From positions 1,924,501 to 1,988,500 of the forward strand of contig NZ_CP111079.1 of the NCBI RefSeq assembly GCF_026278245.1: DNA of 64,000 bases. The letters run 5' to 3'. The notes below the pieces were generated by a model. It did no database searches and was not told where the DNA came from. It saw only the letters and a program-made list of their open reading frames with translations. Shown here one piece after another: positions 39,201 to 46,869 of the stretch (position 1 is the first letter of the stretch; each line of letters opens with the position of its first letter). The stretch comes from Pontibacter kalidii. Its GTDB lineage: Bacteria > Bacteroidota > Bacteroidia > Cytophagales > Hymenobacteraceae. The translations under genes and the position numbers were made by a program.

Positions 39201-39658
39201 ATACGGTGCGCTTCCTCCAGCGCGGTTTCAAAGGTATTCAGGTCCAGGTCATTGCTCTGAATCACGGGCACCTCGCAGCTTACGGCTACTTTCTTAGCCG
39301 CGATCTTATCCCCGAGCGAGGCCATAACCTGCGGTTTAGGGCCGATGAAAATAATGCCGTTTCCGGCGCACTTCTGTGAGAAATGCTGGTTCTCGGATAA
39401 AAAGCCGTAGCCCGGGTGTATGGCGTCCACGTTGTTTTCTCGCGCTATCCGGATAATGCCGTCGATGTCGAGGTAAGGTTGCAGCGGCTGGTTGTCTTTG
39501 CCGATCTGGTAGGCTTCGTCGGCCTTGTAGCGGTGCAGGGAATAACGGTCTTCATACGTATAGATGGCTACCGTTTCTATGTTGAGCTCCGTGCACGCAC
39601 GCAGCACCCGGATAGCGATTTCGCCACGGTTGGCCACAAGTACTTTTTTAATTTTCAT
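36215..39658 (-). CDS. pyc: Pyruvate carboxylase
   Basis: 1147 residues, the full length of the single-chain enzyme. Biotin carboxylase domain ~1-455 (VLVANRGEIAIRVLRA, AAGGGGRGMRV, EVNPRIQVEHTVTE), carboxyltransferase ~525-800 (DTTFRDAHQSLLATRM, NLLEAFV, HDTSSVQSA), PYC allosteric region, and C-terminal biotinyl domain with FVIEAMKMET, biotin on Lys1113. It makes oxaloacetate from pyruvate, feeding the TCA cycle and gluconeogenesis. Single gene with a 1.2 kb repeat-rich upstream region. Confidence 0.97.
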   Translation of the reverse strand: MKIKKVLVANRGEIAIRVLRACTELNIETVAIYTYEDRYSLHRYKADEAYQIGKDNQPLQPYLDIDGIIRIARENNVDAIHPGYGFLSENQHFSQKCAGNGIIFIGPKPQVMASLGDKIAAKKVAVSCEVPVIQSNDLDLNTFETALEEAHRIGYPLMLKAAAGGGGRGMRVIRDDEQLEKGFFEAKNEALKAFGDDTVFLEKYVENPKHIEVQIVADAYGNITHLFERDCSVQRRFQKVVEVAPAISLNEETRHKLYDYAIRICKAVNYNNVGTVEFLVEPHTNNIFFIEVNPRIQVEHTVTEMITGIDLIKTQLYIADGYRLDDEEVLLGPQHVVRANGVAIQCRLTTEDPENDFKPDYGTIIAYRSAGGFGIRLDQGSVYTGAKISPFFDSLLVKVSTHAPTLAHAATKMARTLDEFRIRGVKHNIPFLQNIIGHPTFISGDATVDFVKNHPELFVFKPRKDRATKMLAYLADVMVNGNPDVKKVDPDKVLRKPDFHSFNTGKPYEKGTKDLLTELGPEEFSKWLRNDPLIHYTDTTFRDAHQSLLATRMRSFDMLKIAEAYAKDHPQTFSMEVWGGATFDVCLRFLHEDPWDRLAEIRKAVPNILLQMLIRGSNGVRYKAYPDNLIEAFVEKSWETGVDIFRIFDSLNWMKSMEPCINFVRKRTQGLAEGTICYTGDILNPKKTKYNLNYYLQLARQLEDAGAHILAVKDMAGLLKPYAATELITALRETVKLPIHLHTHDTSSVQSATYLKAIEAGVDVVDVALGAMSGLTSQPNFNAMVEVMRFQERHREFDQMSLNQHSNYWETVREYYYPFEAGLKAGTAEVYRHEIPGGQYSNLRPQANALGLGDKWENIKETYAEVNQLFGDVVKVTPSSKVVGDMALYLVSNGLTTVDVLERGEEISFPESVQSFFKGELGQPAGGFPKKLQDIILKEEKPFTDRPNEHLEPVDFEKEFAAFQEKFGKETKFTDFLSYQLYPKVYEAYHKHLEQYGDVSKIPTRLFFYGLQPGEEAIIDIARGKSIVVKFQSMGHVNEDGMRTVFFKLNGQSRNIDVRDRSVKVERVEHQKVDKNNPKQIGAPLQGMLSKILVEKEQKVKKNTPLFVIEAMKMETTITASADTEVASITLSEGEMVNTDDLVLTLA

Positions 39659-40321
39659 GGAAGGTGAGATGTGTAAAGGTTTAGTTTAGTAATCCAGGTG
39701 TATTGGGAGATTTGCACAACCAAGGCTGATTTCGATGTTCTGCTTTCAATTGTACAAAATAAGGCTTGTGTAATACTAATTTTCAGATATTTCTAATACA
39801 TACTTTTTCAGAAGAAGGTTATTATGTTGATATTCAACCGCTTACCAAAACAAACTCCTTGATTGGTAAAAATTTTAGCGTGACTTATACTTTAGGATAG
39901 GTCGTGGGAAAAGTCACGGGGTGATCCTTTCCGCGCATGTCTGCCGCCGTTCTTCGCTTCCGGGAGGTGAGCGGAAAGGAACTTATACTTGCGTTATATT
40001 CTATACTTTATACTTTCTCTGGGGCAACTCTCCTGACTTAAGTCCTTTTTATGATATCGAGTTTGTAACTTGATTGGCTTCTAAAGCCATACTTTATACT
40101 TGGGTTATACTTGCTGGTTTATACTTCATACCGATCGCTGGCGCGGGTTTGCAACCCGTGCCTTCTTTAATGTCGGGTTTGTAACCCGACTGGCTCACAG
40201 AGCCATACTTCATACTTGGGCTATACTTGAATTGCTTCCGCTTCCCGCAACTGGAACTTAGCTATCCTTACTAGCCTCTGTTCATCCACGGCTTTACAAC
40301 TAGCTCTTTTAACCTCCGACT

Positions 40322-40440
40322 TTGGTGCTCTCCAGCCCGAGAGGGCTCGTCCTTTGGCATCGCGCTGTCTATTGAAGCTGCTCCTCGCTGGCGCTCCGGG
40401 CTGCTGAGCAAGCTCAGCACCGCATCAATAGAAGGCGCTC
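40322..40440 (-). ncRNA. Putative structured RNA in repeat copy B
   Basis: Read on the minus strand: GAGCGCCT, stem arm TCTATTGATGC (40432-40422), an inner GCTGAG-CTTG-CTCAGC hairpin, arm GCTTCAATAGA (40378-40368), CAGCGC, then AGCCC-TCTC-GGGCT and GAGAGCACCAAA. Ten of eleven stem positions pair, as in copy A, with mostly different bases. Confidence 0.5.
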
Positions 40441-40480
40441 AACCCAAGGACTGGAAACAGATTCGATAACACCGGCTTTT

Positions 40481-40550
40481 TGTCATCTCGACCAACGGGA
40501 GAGATCTCTTTAGAATTCCGGATAGATCTCTCGCCCTGCTCAAGATGACA
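40481..40550. repeat. Palindromic MITE-like element, copy B
   Basis: 70 bases with ends TGTCATCTCGA and CAAGATGACA and the centre AGATCTCTTTAGAATTCCGG shared with 12462-12565. Confidence 0.7.
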
Positions 40551-40908
40551 GGAAAAGGAGCAAGTATAAACTCCCTCTCCTGTTTTTAGGAGAGGGCTGG
40601 GGAGAGGAGAAATCCCCTCCTCGGAGGGGCTGGGGTGGGTTTATACTTTGGGGAGCAAGTCATGAATACCAGCAGCAACGAAACTTATACTTCAGCAGCA
40701 GCAAATACAGACTCCCCTCCTTGAACTCCGAGAACGCGAATTCGAAGATAGCGAGCGTAGCGCTAAGAGCTAGGGGTGCTTGGATCCGGCAGCGCAAGTA
40801 TAACTGAGGAGGTCAATCAGATGTGTTTATTATCATGGTCGTACTTTCAAACAACCAAAAGCTAATATGATTAGTATTTCTAATTATATTAGCACATATT
40901 TGTAAGCG

Positions 40909-41973
40909 ATGATAAAGGCAGAAGATTTCCTGAAAGGCCGCGGCGCCCAATACAACCCCAACAACCCCTACCTGAGGCAGGAGTACGTGGCCGAGCACGT
41001 GGAGGGACTGGACGAGCCGATGCTGGGCAATTCTAAAACGGAGTTCCTGCCCGAGTTCCCTAAAAAAGTGGTCAATAAGGTGGAGAGTCCGGATGTGGGG
41101 CTCGGCTACTCGCTGAACCCTTACCAGGGCTGTGAGCACGGCTGCGTGTACTGCTACGCGCGCAACTCGCACCAGTACTGGGGCTACGGTGCCGGCCTCG
41201 ACTTTGAGCGCAAGATCATCATCAAGGAAAATGCCCCGGAGGTACTGGCCCGGCAACTGGAGAGCCCCAACTGGCAGATAATGCCCATCATGCTGGCTGG
41301 CAACACCGACTGCTACCAGCCCATAGAGGCCAAAAAGCAACTCACCCGCCGCATTTTAGAAGTACTGCTGCAATACCGACACCCGGTCAGCATCATCACC
41401 AAAAATGCCCTTATACTGCGTGACCTGGACCTGCTGCAGGAGCTAAACAAGTATGACCTGGTGCATGTGAGCATCAGCATCACCACTCTGGACGAGAAGC
41501 TGCGGCAGAAGCTGGAGCCGCGCACCGCCTCGGCGGCCAAGCGGCTGGAGGTCGTGCGGCGGTTAAGCTCCACGGGCATCCCTGTAAACGTGATGACCGC
41601 CCCCATCATCCCCGGCCTGAACGACTCTGAGATTCCGGCACTGGTGAAGGCAGCCGCAGAGGCCGGCGCAAGTAATGCGGCTTATACCTTGGTGCGGCTT
41701 AACGGCAGTATCGGGCCAATTTTCGAGGATTGGATTCAGCAAGCGTTTCCGGACAAGGCGCAGAAGGTGCTTAGCCAGATCGCTGACAGCCACGGCGGCC
41801 AGCTGAACGACAGCCGCTTCGGGGTGCGCATGCGCGGAGAGGGAAAGTTTGCGGAACTCATCAGCAGGCTCTTCCGGGTAAGTAGGCAGAAGTACATGGC
41901 CGGGCGAAGTATGAAACCCTACAACTATGACCACTTTTGCCAGCGGAAGGGAAAGCAGCTGGGTTTGTTTTAA
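40909..41973 (+). CDS. Radical SAM protein (PA0069/SplB-like)
   Basis: 354 residues. The cluster motif is GCEHGCVYCYARN, giving Cys75, Cys79 and Cys82 (CxxxCxxC with a tyrosine before the last), as in the PA0069 group related to spore photoproduct lyase. Further: MLAGNTDCYQPIE, ITKNALILRDLDLL, VHVSISITTLDEKL, APIIPGLND. It would bind a 4Fe-4S cluster and S-adenosylmethionine. The reaction of this subgroup is not established to my knowledge. The stop is 70 bases before the next start. Confidence 0.88.
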   Translation: MIKAEDFLKGRGAQYNPNNPYLRQEYVAEHVEGLDEPMLGNSKTEFLPEFPKKVVNKVESPDVGLGYSLNPYQGCEHGCVYCYARNSHQYWGYGAGLDFERKIIIKENAPEVLARQLESPNWQIMPIMLAGNTDCYQPIEAKKQLTRRILEVLLQYRHPVSIITKNALILRDLDLLQELNKYDLVHVSISITTLDEKLRQKLEPRTASAAKRLEVVRRLSSTGIPVNVMTAPIIPGLNDSEIPALVKAAAEAGASNAAYTLVRLNGSIGPIFEDWIQQAFPDKAQKVLSQIADSHGGQLNDSRFGVRMRGEGKFAELISRLFRVSRQKYMAGRSMKPYNYDHFCQRKGKQLGLF

Positions 41974-42043
41974 GCAGACCAGGCATCAATTGGAGGGAAA
42001 TTACTATATTTCCATAGCTGATAAAGTACTTTACCGCCATCCT

Positions 42044-42889
42044 ATGCTCAAACATACGATTTATACGGTCGCACTTGCCACCGCCATACTTTCACTTTCC
42101 GGCTGCCAATCCGGCCACAGCGAGGAGGCGGCGACCACAACGCAGGAGCAGCCCGGGAAACACCCGCTCTCCTTCCGCTCCCAAACCGTGACCCGCAAAT
42201 CCAGCTATTGTGGCCAGGGCCCCAGTGCCTGCGCCGAGGCCACCATCACCTATGTAGAGGCAATGGGCGGCCCCGAAACACTCAGGCAAAGTATAAACCG
42301 TTTCATCCAAAGGCGCATCCTAAGCCTGCAACTGGATATGAACCCCGAGGCGGACACCACGGCAACAAACGCCAACGCGGCCGAAAGAGTAGCAGCCGCA
42401 TTCGTAAAGCAGCAGGAAGATTTTATCATCGAGATGCAGGAGATACCGGCTTCCGCTGCCTGGGAGCTGCAGGTGGAGATGGCCCCTGTTTACCAGGCAC
42501 CCACGGTTACCACCCTGGCCATGACAAGCTATACTTACGCCGGAGGGGCGCACCCCAATTCCTTCCTTGGCCTGCAAAGCTTCGATAGCGAGGGCAGGCA
42601 ACTGCGTATAGCTGATATGGTGGCTGACACGGCGCAATTACAACGCTTGGTAGAAAAAGAGTTCAGGCGCGCACGCAGCACCGTGGGCGATAAACCTTTT
42701 GCAGAGGCAGGATTATTTATTGAGGGAGATGCGCTTCCGCTGCCACAGCAGGCCGGATTAACCCCACAGGGTCTGAGGCTATATTACAACGCCTATGAGA
42801 TTGGTCCTTATGCTTTTGGGCCTACTGATTTGCTGCTGACGTACCAGCAACTGGGCGACCTGCTGCGAGACAAGTATAAGCCAAGATAA
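42044..42889 (+). CDS. Lipoprotein with RsiV-like (DUF3298/DUF4163) domain
   Basis: 281 residues from the ATG at 42044, which gives a normal lipobox (ILSLSGC, Cys ~20); the longer frame overlaps the radical SAM gene and is not used. Mature part: TYVEAMGGPETLRQSINRFI, TSYTYAGGAHPNSFLGLQSFD (typical of the DUF3298 half, where GGAH is conserved), and a C-terminal YYNAYEIGPYAFGPTDLLLTYQQL. In RsiV such a domain binds lysozyme, but here no anti-sigma domain is present. Function unknown. Confidence 0.8.
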   Translation: MLKHTIYTVALATAILSLSGCQSGHSEEAATTTQEQPGKHPLSFRSQTVTRKSSYCGQGPSACAEATITYVEAMGGPETLRQSINRFIQRRILSLQLDMNPEADTTATNANAAERVAAAFVKQQEDFIIEMQEIPASAAWELQVEMAPVYQAPTVTTLAMTSYTYAGGAHPNSFLGLQSFDSEGRQLRIADMVADTAQLQRLVEKEFRRARSTVGDKPFAEAGLFIEGDALPLPQQAGLTPQGLRLYYNAYEIGPYAFGPTDLLLTYQQLGDLLRDKYKPR

Positions 42890-42979
42890 GTATGGCAGTG
42901 CACCGAACACCGCCGCCGCTGCAACCTACAGCCGCCTGCACAGTATGAAAAACGAGCAAAAAATCATCCGCTACAGCCT

Positions 42980-43771
42980 ATGCAACACGGACAAGACATT
43001 ATAGTAAACAGCTGGGCTGAGCTTCAGGCGGCCCTCTTCGACCACACCTGGGACGATACGATCAACCGCTTCCGCTCCTCTTTTGTGTACCGGGGCGCCT
43101 GGAGCAAGTCCTTCGACCTGCGCACGAGCATCATGCGCATCGGGCCAAAGTATGAGGAACTGGAGCCGCACCTGCTGCGCAACTTCCGCAAGTATGCCTA
43201 CAGCAACTCCGCCCCCGGCGACTCTATCTGGAACTGGCTGGCGGTGGCCCAGCACCACGGTTTGCCCACCCGCCTCCTCGACTGGACTTACTCCCCCTAC
43301 GTGGCCCTGCACTTCGCCACCGCCAACCTCGACCACTACGACCAGGACGGGTGCGTGTGGTGTATGAATTATGTAAAGTCGAGCGAACACCTGCCGCCCA
43401 CCCTCCGCAACACGCTCAAGGAAGAAGGCTCCAACGTGTTTACCCCAGAGATGCTGGAGCCTGCGGCGCCCTCGTTCAAAGCCCTCAAAAGCTTTCAGGA
43501 TGAGGATTACGTGGTGTTCCTGGAGCCGCCCTCCCTCGACGCCCGCATCGTGCACCAGTACGCGCTGTTCTCAATGATGTCGGATGTGAAGGCCGAACTC
43601 AGCCGCTGGCTTCAACAGCACCCCGATTTATACTTCCGCGTCATCATCCCCAAGGAACTGAAGTGGGAAGTGCGGGATAAACTGGACCAGGCCAACATCA
43701 CGGAGCGCGTACTCATGCCGGGCCTCTCGGGGCTGAGCCAATGGCTGAAGCGCCATTATACCCACTCCTGA
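42980..43771 (+). CDS. FRG domain protein
   Basis: 263 residues. The FRG domain (named for its Phe-Arg-Gly motif) is seen as FVYRGAWSKSFDLRTSIMR, AQHHGLPTRLLDWTYSPYVALHFA and, near the C-terminus, RVIIPKELKWEVRDKLDQANI. No signal peptide or membrane helix. FRG domains occur in proteins of unclear function, some found near mobile or defence genes. Here the neighbours are ordinary lipoprotein genes. Single gene between two lipoproteins, 90 bases on each side. Confidence 0.85.
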   Translation: MQHGQDIIVNSWAELQAALFDHTWDDTINRFRSSFVYRGAWSKSFDLRTSIMRIGPKYEELEPHLLRNFRKYAYSNSAPGDSIWNWLAVAQHHGLPTRLLDWTYSPYVALHFATANLDHYDQDGCVWCMNYVKSSEHLPPTLRNTLKEEGSNVFTPEMLEPAAPSFKALKSFQDEDYVVFLEPPSLDARIVHQYALFSMMSDVKAELSRWLQQHPDLYFRVIIPKELKWEVRDKLDQANITERVLMPGLSGLSQWLKRHYTHS

Positions 43772-43861
43772 TCTTTTAACTAAAATTTGTAACCCAGGGA
43801 AGTATAAGTACACAGGAAATGTATAACTTAAGGCACGCTTACACTTTTAATACACGAGTTG

Positions 43862-44974
43862 ATGAATCTGTGCCGAAAGATGCGTGTGAACCCCTTCTCA
43901 CGTCCTGCTGAATCCCGAAGACCTGACAAAATTCTTACCACTTCACCTTTTAATCGTTATACTTCCGGGGCCGCCGTCCTTTGCGCACTGCTCCTGAACA
44001 CCTCCTGCCTGCAAGAGCAGGAGATTAGCGCCGCTGCACAGCCTGCCGCACCGCTAGCCGCACCGCTAGCCGCAGTGAACGGCTCAGTTGCCACTACACC
44101 GGTTACACCCCTGGCAGTAACACCGCCCCCCGCTGCGCCTACCCCGGTGGAACCCGCCGAGTGGAACTATCCCGGCCCGCGGCCACTGCCCGGCGCCATA
44201 CTTCCCGGCAAGCGTATCATCGCCTTCTACGGCAACCTGCTCTCCACGCGCATGGGTATCTTGGGCGAACTTCCGCCAGAGGAAATGCTGGCTAAGCTGG
44301 ATGAGGAGGTAGCCAACTGGACCAAAGCCGACTCGCTGACACCGGTGCAGCCCGCCCTGCATGTGATCGTGGTAACCGCGCAGGGGCACCCGAGCGCCGG
44401 CGGAAAGTACAGGCTGCGCATGAAGCACAAGATGATAGACGATGTGCTGGAGCTGGCCCGACAGCGCGATGCCATTGTTTTTCTGGATGTGCAGGTAGGA
44501 CACAGCACCCTGCAGGAAGAGTTGCCGCAACTAGAGAAATACCTGCGGCTGCCTAACGTGCACCTGGGCATTGATGCGGAGTTCTCGATGAAGAACGGCA
44601 ACGTGCCCGGTCGCAGCATTGGCACCTTCGATGCAGCGGACATCAACTATGCCACCGGCTACCTGGCCGGCCTTGTTAAAGCCCACCAGATCCCCCCTAA
44701 ACTGCTTATTGTGCACCGCTTTACGCAGCGCATGATCACCAACTATGAGAACATCGCTCTAAGGCCTGAAACGCAGGTGGTCATGCATATGGATGGCTGG
44801 GGCTCCCCTGCCCTTAAAAAAGACACCTACCGCCGTTTCATCGTCAAAGAGCCGGTGCAGTTCACGGGCTTTAAACTTTTCTACAAAAACGACCTGCGTG
44901 ACAGTCCGCGTATGATGGCCCCGGAGGAAATCATTACGCTTGAGCCTAGCCCGATGTACATTCAGTACCAGTAG
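43862..44974 (+). CDS. Large predicted lipoprotein with TIM-barrel-like body
   Basis: 370 residues from the ATG at 43862. An unusually long N-terminal tail (~40 residues) precedes the hydrophobic segment and lipobox LLLNTSC; a start nearer the signal is possible but I see no in-frame ATG closer than residue 9. A Pro/Ala linker follows, with a doubled 12-base unit that gives APLAAPLAA. The body (RIIAFYGNLLSTRMGILGE, VFLDVQVGHSTLQEELPQLEKYL, VHLGIDAEFSM, LLIVHRFTQRMI) has the strand-helix rhythm of a TIM barrel, perhaps a glycosidase relative. No catalytic pair is certain. Confidence 0.65.
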   Translation: MNLCRKMRVNPFSRPAESRRPDKILTTSPFNRYTSGAAVLCALLLNTSCLQEQEISAAAQPAAPLAAPLAAVNGSVATTPVTPLAVTPPPAAPTPVEPAEWNYPGPRPLPGAILPGKRIIAFYGNLLSTRMGILGELPPEEMLAKLDEEVANWTKADSLTPVQPALHVIVVTAQGHPSAGGKYRLRMKHKMIDDVLELARQRDAIVFLDVQVGHSTLQEELPQLEKYLRLPNVHLGIDAEFSMKNGNVPGRSIGTFDAADINYATGYLAGLVKAHQIPPKLLIVHRFTQRMITNYENIALRPETQVVMHMDGWGSPALKKDTYRRFIVKEPVQFTGFKLFYKNDLRDSPRMMAPEEIITLEPSPMYIQYQ

Positions 44975-45277
44975 CACTGGCAATATCCCAAGCACATGAT
45001 ATTGGTCATATTTTATAAAAAAGCAGCTGGCTATCTTTGCCTATAGTAAAGCATAGCGGGATACCAATAAAGTATAAATCACTGATTAGCAGATGCTTTA
45101 ATATCAAATTAAAGTATATTTCAGATACAGGGAAAGAGACCGCGAAAAAAAGGCAAAAATTTAAGCTTCGGAGGGAGTAAAAGGCCTGGAATTTGCGTTA
45201 GGTCAGTAGAGAGTATAAAGTGTAATCCTACTAAACTACTCTTTTCCCGAAGCACCCAACCTTTAAAAAGGATAAAC
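44975..45277. other. Intergenic region before the transglutaminase-like gene
   Basis: 303 bases, AT-rich. The -7-like TATCTTTG lies at 45032-45039 with no convincing -33 element, and two AAGTATA words lie at about 45070 and 45113. No gene seen. Confidence 0.5.
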
Positions 45278-46168
45278 ATGACGCACTTCCTACACCGCAA
45301 CCTTCTGAACTTTGTAGTGCGGTTCATTCAGATCATCATTGTGTTTCCGATGGCCGTGCTGCTCAGCTTCTACATCGAACCCTTTGGCACCATGAATTAC
45401 GAACTGCACTTTATGCTCTGCCTGATGGTGGCTGCTGCGGTTTCTGTGCTGGTTACAAAGTATAGCCGTAAGCTCATCGTGCTGATGTTCATTGGAATAC
45501 TTGGTATGTTCGCGTTCAACAGCACCTTTAAGGCCCAGACCTTTGAGGGCATCTACGATGATTACAACGCCATGCTGGTGAACATGACGAGCAACCCGCA
45601 CAAAGTATCCTACTTCAAGCCGGTGCGCGGCACCTACTTCCAGAATCAGCGGGTGAAAAGTTCGATGCAGCCAACGCACCCGAAGGTGAGGGCCTTTGCA
45701 GTGGAGAACTCTACCCGTTACTTCCATGACGAGTATTATCGCAAATTCGGGAAGATGACACGCTATTTCTCGCTTTTCAAACATATCCGTCAGAACTGGC
45801 GCTACGTGAACGACCCGCTCGGCATGGATTACTACTCACCGCCAACCGAAAGCATGCAACTACTGGCTGGCGACTGCGATGACTACTCTATCCTGATGGC
45901 TTCGTCTGTGATGGCTATTGGCGGGGAGGCCCGTATCGTTATTACTCAAAACCACATGTATACCGAGGTAAAGATGGGCCACGTGGATGATCTGGATAAA
46001 ATAAGCTATGCCGTGCGCACGCTCTTCCCGGATGAGGTGGCCGACGGTAAGATCCATTTCCACGAAACCGGGGAAGACCTTTGGATCAACTTCGATTATA
46101 CAGCCGAGCATCCGGGCGGTCCGTTCCTAGAGCCTGAGCTATACAGCGTGATCTCTTTTGAGAAATAA
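45278..46168 (+). CDS. Membrane protein with transglutaminase-like domain
   Basis: 296 residues. Three hydrophobic segments in the first ~85 residues (two or three membrane helices), then an extracytoplasmic domain. The transglutaminase-like core has GDCDDYSILMASSVMAIGG with the catalytic Cys at ~200, a His in QNHMYTEVKM, and an Asp in WINFDYTAEHPGG. Cys-His-Asp order is complete. Such proteins are cysteine peptidases or crosslinkers at the envelope; the substrate is unknown. The N-terminus is closest to similar Cytophagales proteins in my memory. Confidence 0.75.
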   Translation: MTHFLHRNLLNFVVRFIQIIIVFPMAVLLSFYIEPFGTMNYELHFMLCLMVAAAVSVLVTKYSRKLIVLMFIGILGMFAFNSTFKAQTFEGIYDDYNAMLVNMTSNPHKVSYFKPVRGTYFQNQRVKSSMQPTHPKVRAFAVENSTRYFHDEYYRKFGKMTRYFSLFKHIRQNWRYVNDPLGMDYYSPPTESMQLLAGDCDDYSILMASSVMAIGGEARIVITQNHMYTEVKMGHVDDLDKISYAVRTLFPDEVADGKIHFHETGEDLWINFDYTAEHPGGPFLEPELYSVISFEK

Positions 46169-46229
46169 AAAATATTGTGCTGTAAGCCAGCGGTTTTATC
46201 CCGGAGAACAACTTTTTTACAGCTGCCCT

Positions 46230-46260
46230 ATTGCGGAACAAAAAACACCCGCTATATTTG
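46230..46260 (+). promoter_or_regulatory. Promoter of tRNA-Glu
   Basis: ATTG (46230-46233), 19 bases, TATATTTG (46253-46260), matching the Bacteroidota promoter pattern. The mature tRNA starts 20 bases after the -7 element. Confidence 0.65.
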
Positions 46261-46279
46261 CACCACAATCAGACAGAAA

Positions 46280-46351
46280 GGCCCGTTCGTCTAGGGGTTA
46301 GGACGCCAGATTTTCATTCTGGTAACAGGGGTTCGATTCCCCTACGGGCTA
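46280..46351 (+). tRNA. tRNA-Glu (anticodon TTC)
   Basis: All four arms fold. The acceptor stem is GGCCCGT with ACGGGCT (one G-U pair at the end) and A as discriminator; anticodon stem CCAGA/TCTGG around TTTTCAT gives anticodon TTC; T arm AGGGG-TTCGATT-CCCCT. No CCA is encoded. It is followed by a terminator. Confidence 0.96.
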
Positions 46352-46355
46352 CACG

Positions 46356-46389
46356 AAAGGCCTCCAGTTAATACTGGAGGCCTTTTTTT
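46356..46389 (+). terminator. Terminator after tRNA-Glu
   Basis: AAGGCCTCCAGT and ACTGGAGGCCTT form a perfect stem followed by seven Ts. Confidence 0.92.
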
Positions 46390-46869
46390 ATGGGCTTCAC
46401 CGACTAGAATTTATCAACCGGTTAAATTGATTAATTCTAACAGTTCATGGCCCTTTGTTTTGGCGGGCTTAGCGCTTCCCCAAATGCGTGTCAACGCGCA
46501 GCATACCTACACGTTTAACTGAAGGCACTCCATTACATTGAAAGTTAATAGTTGCCTTGAAGAAAAGAGCTTAGTCGATATTAATTTATTTATACTTGAA
46601 GGAGCTGGAACCGGTAACTGACAGAAGAGGCAATTGTATGTACACCTAGGGTAACACTACTACTCCTTAAAACAATTAATTTCCCCCGATGAGGCAGGAT
46701 TCATACTTTAACCCACCTTTTACAACCAAGATTAACTCTTAGGTATTTCGTGTGGGCTCTAACGAGTAGCACCCAGGAAGTTCGCATTGGCCCTTTCTTA
46801 AGGTATTAAGTCCATTTAACAAACATGCGGAAAGCCAGCGTGTCGTATCTTTATGGCACCCCTTCCTGC
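46390..46869. other. Intergenic region without recognised features
   Basis: 480 bases between the tRNA terminator and the broken FGE gene. One TTATACTT word lies at about 46590. I see no gene, promoter or strong hairpin. Confidence 0.5.

Larger units (their letters stand above)
40130..40650 (-). repeat. Composite intergenic repeat, copy B
   Basis: Reverse complement of the copy at 12340-12880, with the same module order except that the two CT-rich hairpins are swapped. Identity is high in the loop and flank words, lower in the stems. It carries a doubled GGGTTGCAAACCCG end not found in copy A. Confidence 0.8.
39659..40908. other. Long intergenic region rich in repeats and AAGTATAA words
   Basis: 1250 bases without a credible gene. 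39659-39880 is AT-rich and may hold the pyc promoter. About ten TATACTT words lie in 39885-40230. CGGGTTTGCAACCCG-type palindromes occur at about 40145 and 40173. Composite repeat copy B is at 40130-40650. A CCTTTCCGC/GCGGAAAGG pair flanks about 39928-39980. Confidence 0.75.

Noticed and set aside
39885..40650. CRISPR array or insertion sequence
   Set aside because: Repeats are not evenly spaced, have no unique spacers of constant length, and no cas or transposase gene is near.
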